Below, piece by piece: positions 5,950 to 7,280 of a stretch of DNA of 7,280 nt (positions are counted from its first letter, which is position 1; each line of letters opens with the position of its first letter). Both the position numbers and the translations under genes were made by a program. The stretch covers positions 1 through 7,280 of the forward strand of contig CAMPGG010000174.1 in assembly GCA_946885335.1 (NCBI GenBank), read 5' to 3'. The notes under the pieces were generated by a model, which saw only the letters and a list, made by a program, of their open reading frames with translations, made no database searches and was not told the DNA's origin. This DNA comes from an uncultured Chitinophagaceae bacterium (lineage in GTDB: Bacteria > Bacteroidota > Bacteroidia > Chitinophagales > Chitinophagaceae).

Positions 5950-7280
5950 ATGAATCAACGAAATCCTGCCATTTCCAAAGGGATCGACTGGCGCCTGGTT
6001 GGGCTGTATTTATTAATTGTGGGCATTGGTATCACTGCTATATTTGGTGCAACCTATGTGGAAGGGGATAGTGTGATCACAAGTTTCCTGACTTTCAAAA
6101 CAGATTATAGCAAGCAATTTATTTTTTTCATTTTATCTGTCATCATCGGTGTATTCATCCTGGTAACCGATAGTAAATTCTTTGCGGCCACCGCTAACCT
6201 CTGGTATGCCTTCGGTATTTTGTTATTATTACTTGTATTTCCATTTCACACAGAAATAAAGGGAACCGAATCCATTATACGGATTGGAGGATTCCAGTTT
6301 CAACCGGCGGAATTTTGCAAAATCCCGGTTTGCCTGGCATTGGCAAAATATCTTTCATTAAATGAAACTGATTTTTCCAAAACCAAAAGCCAGTTGATCG
6401 CGGCGGCTATTGCCATATTACCAGCTATCCTGACTATTTTACAAAAGGAAACGGGTCTTGCATTGGTATATTTTTCTTTCTTTTTAGTGATGTACCGCGA
6501 AGGGCTGCCGGCTATAATATTAATCATTGGGTTTTCCGTTGCGGCATTGGTGGTTTTAACCTTGCTGCTTGAAAAAAATACGCTGGCTATTATATTAACT
6601 GTTTTTGCTGGGCTAACGGCTTACAGTATGCGCCGGCAGATAAAACGTAATAAGGGATTACTTATTAATATTGTCCTCCTCTGGGCGCTCTGTGTTGGCA
6701 TACAGCGATTTGGTGTGCCGTTCATTTTTAAAAATGTTTTGCAAAATCACCAGGTAGAAAGGATATACAGTACCATCGGTAAGGAAGTTCCTGTGGAATA
6801 CCTGAAAGGTTACGATGCAAGTGCCGCATCAAGCGGCCCACGCATGAATACGGCTGATTATAATGTAAAGCAGTCCAAGATCGCAATAGGTAGTGGACGT
6901 TTTCTTGGCCGCGGTTTATTAAAAGGTACACAAACCCGTTATGATTTTGTTCCGGAACAACGCACCGATTTTATTTTCTGTACTATTGGTGAAGGTTTTG
7001 GTTTTGTAGGCAGTATGGTTTTGATTATTGTTTATCTCGCATTATTATTTCTTATCATCACCGTAGCGGAAAGACAACGCAGCACTTTTTCCAGGTGTTA
7101 TGCATATGGTGTAGCCGGTGTTTTATTTTTTCATATTGGGATTAACCTGGCAATGACAATTGGGCTTGCACCCGTAATCGGTATTCCATTGCCATTTGTA
7201 AGTTATGGAGGAACATCACTCTTAACTTTTTCCATTCTTTTATTCATTCTTATAAGATTGGATGCAGACAGGCAAATGGT
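5950..7280 (+). CDS. rodA: RodA peptidoglycan glycosyltransferase (SEDS), 3'-truncated by window edge
   Basis: Polytopic SEDS-family enzyme that polymerises lipid II into glycan strands for cell elongation, in complex with PBP2. The frame runs from ATG 5950 through the last base without a stop, giving 443 complete codons. Motifs are FQFQPAEFCKI (118-128, with the conserved Glu E121), KIAIGSGRFLGRGLLKGTQ (311-329), FVPEQRTDFIF (333-343, where D340 matches the essential Asp of E. coli RodA, D262), and PVIGIPLPFVSYGGTSLL (410-427). Many hydrophobic helices are evident. At 443 or more residues it already exceeds E. coli RodA (370 aa); the extra length lies in added hydrophobic stretches around 186-260 and a longer external loop around 262-310. 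The usual QPDxG motif reads QKETG at 165-169. The start is five bases after mrdA, so the two are almost surely co-transcribed. FtsW is unlikely in this context. Only the C-terminal end appears to be missing. Confidence 0.95.
   Translation, partial: MNQRNPAISKGIDWRLVGLYLLIVGIGITAIFGATYVEGDSVITSFLTFKTDYSKQFIFFILSVIIGVFILVTDSKFFAATANLWYAFGILLLLLVFPFHTEIKGTESIIRIGGFQFQPAEFCKIPVCLALAKYLSLNETDFSKTKSQLIAAAIAILPAILTILQKETGLALVYFSFFLVMYREGLPAIILIIGFSVAALVVLTLLLEKNTLAIILTVFAGLTAYSMRRQIKRNKGLLINIVLLWALCVGIQRFGVPFIFKNVLQNHQVERIYSTIGKEVPVEYLKGYDASAASSGPRMNTADYNVKQSKIAIGSGRFLGRGLLKGTQTRYDFVPEQRTDFIFCTIGEGFGFVGSMVLIIVYLALLFLIITVAERQRSTFSRCYAYGVAGVLFFHIGINLAMTIGLAPVIGIPLPFVSYGGTSLLTFSILLFILIRLDADRQM

Noticed and set aside
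6300..6931. Minus-strand frames at 6300-6527 and 6728-6931
   Set aside because: They are antisense to the continuous, motif-bearing rodA frame.
1..7280. Mobile element, CRISPR array, tRNA/rRNA or an unknown defence-type system
   Set aside because: No long repeats, transposase or integrase motifs, regularly spaced repeats or RNA-gene signatures were seen. The window is filled by well-known, intact metabolic and cell-wall genes.

Overview
The window carries the rod-shape (elongasome) gene cluster of a member of the Bacteroidota. Evidence for the phylum is the unbroken order mreB-mreC-mreD-mrdA-rodA on one strand, TAnnTTTG-like promoter boxes, the near absence of Shine-Dalgarno sequences, and the protein sequences themselves. 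The A/T-rich intergenic style and the protein wording resemble Chitinophagaceae-type bacteria, but family-level placement is inference.

Layout, all on the + strand: (1) 1-927, the 3' part of a tryptophan 2,3-dioxygenase gene that enters from the left edge; (2) 928-1215, a 288-bp A/T-rich spacer with no convincing gene or terminator but with a plausible Bacteroidota promoter (TTTG-N20-CAATTTTG) just before mreB; (3) mreB 1216-2241; (4) a 69-bp gap with a perfect TAnnTTTG box; (5) mreC 2311-3189 and mreD 3186-3719, overlapping by four bases; (6) a 143-bp gap with a small hairpin and an A/T-rich candidate promoter; (7) mrdA (PBP2) 3863-5944; (8) rodA 5950 to the right edge, five bases after mrdA and cut off by the window end.

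The five cell-shape genes are expected to work as one machine. MreB is the actin-like cytoplasmic filament. MreC and MreD link it across the inner membrane. RodA polymerises lipid II into glycan strands, and PBP2 cross-links them. The expected active-site motifs are visible in every enzyme: the MreB nucleotide-binding loops, PBP2 STFK/SCN/KTG, and the RodA RTDF aspartate. The dioxygenase also keeps its haem-ligand histidine. No gene looks broken.

I found no sign of a new biological system, mobile element, CRISPR array or RNA gene. The points worth a second look are modest: the promoter candidates, a Cys/His cluster beside the PBP2 active site, the PBP2 C-terminal tail, and an enlarged RodA with a changed QPDxG motif.
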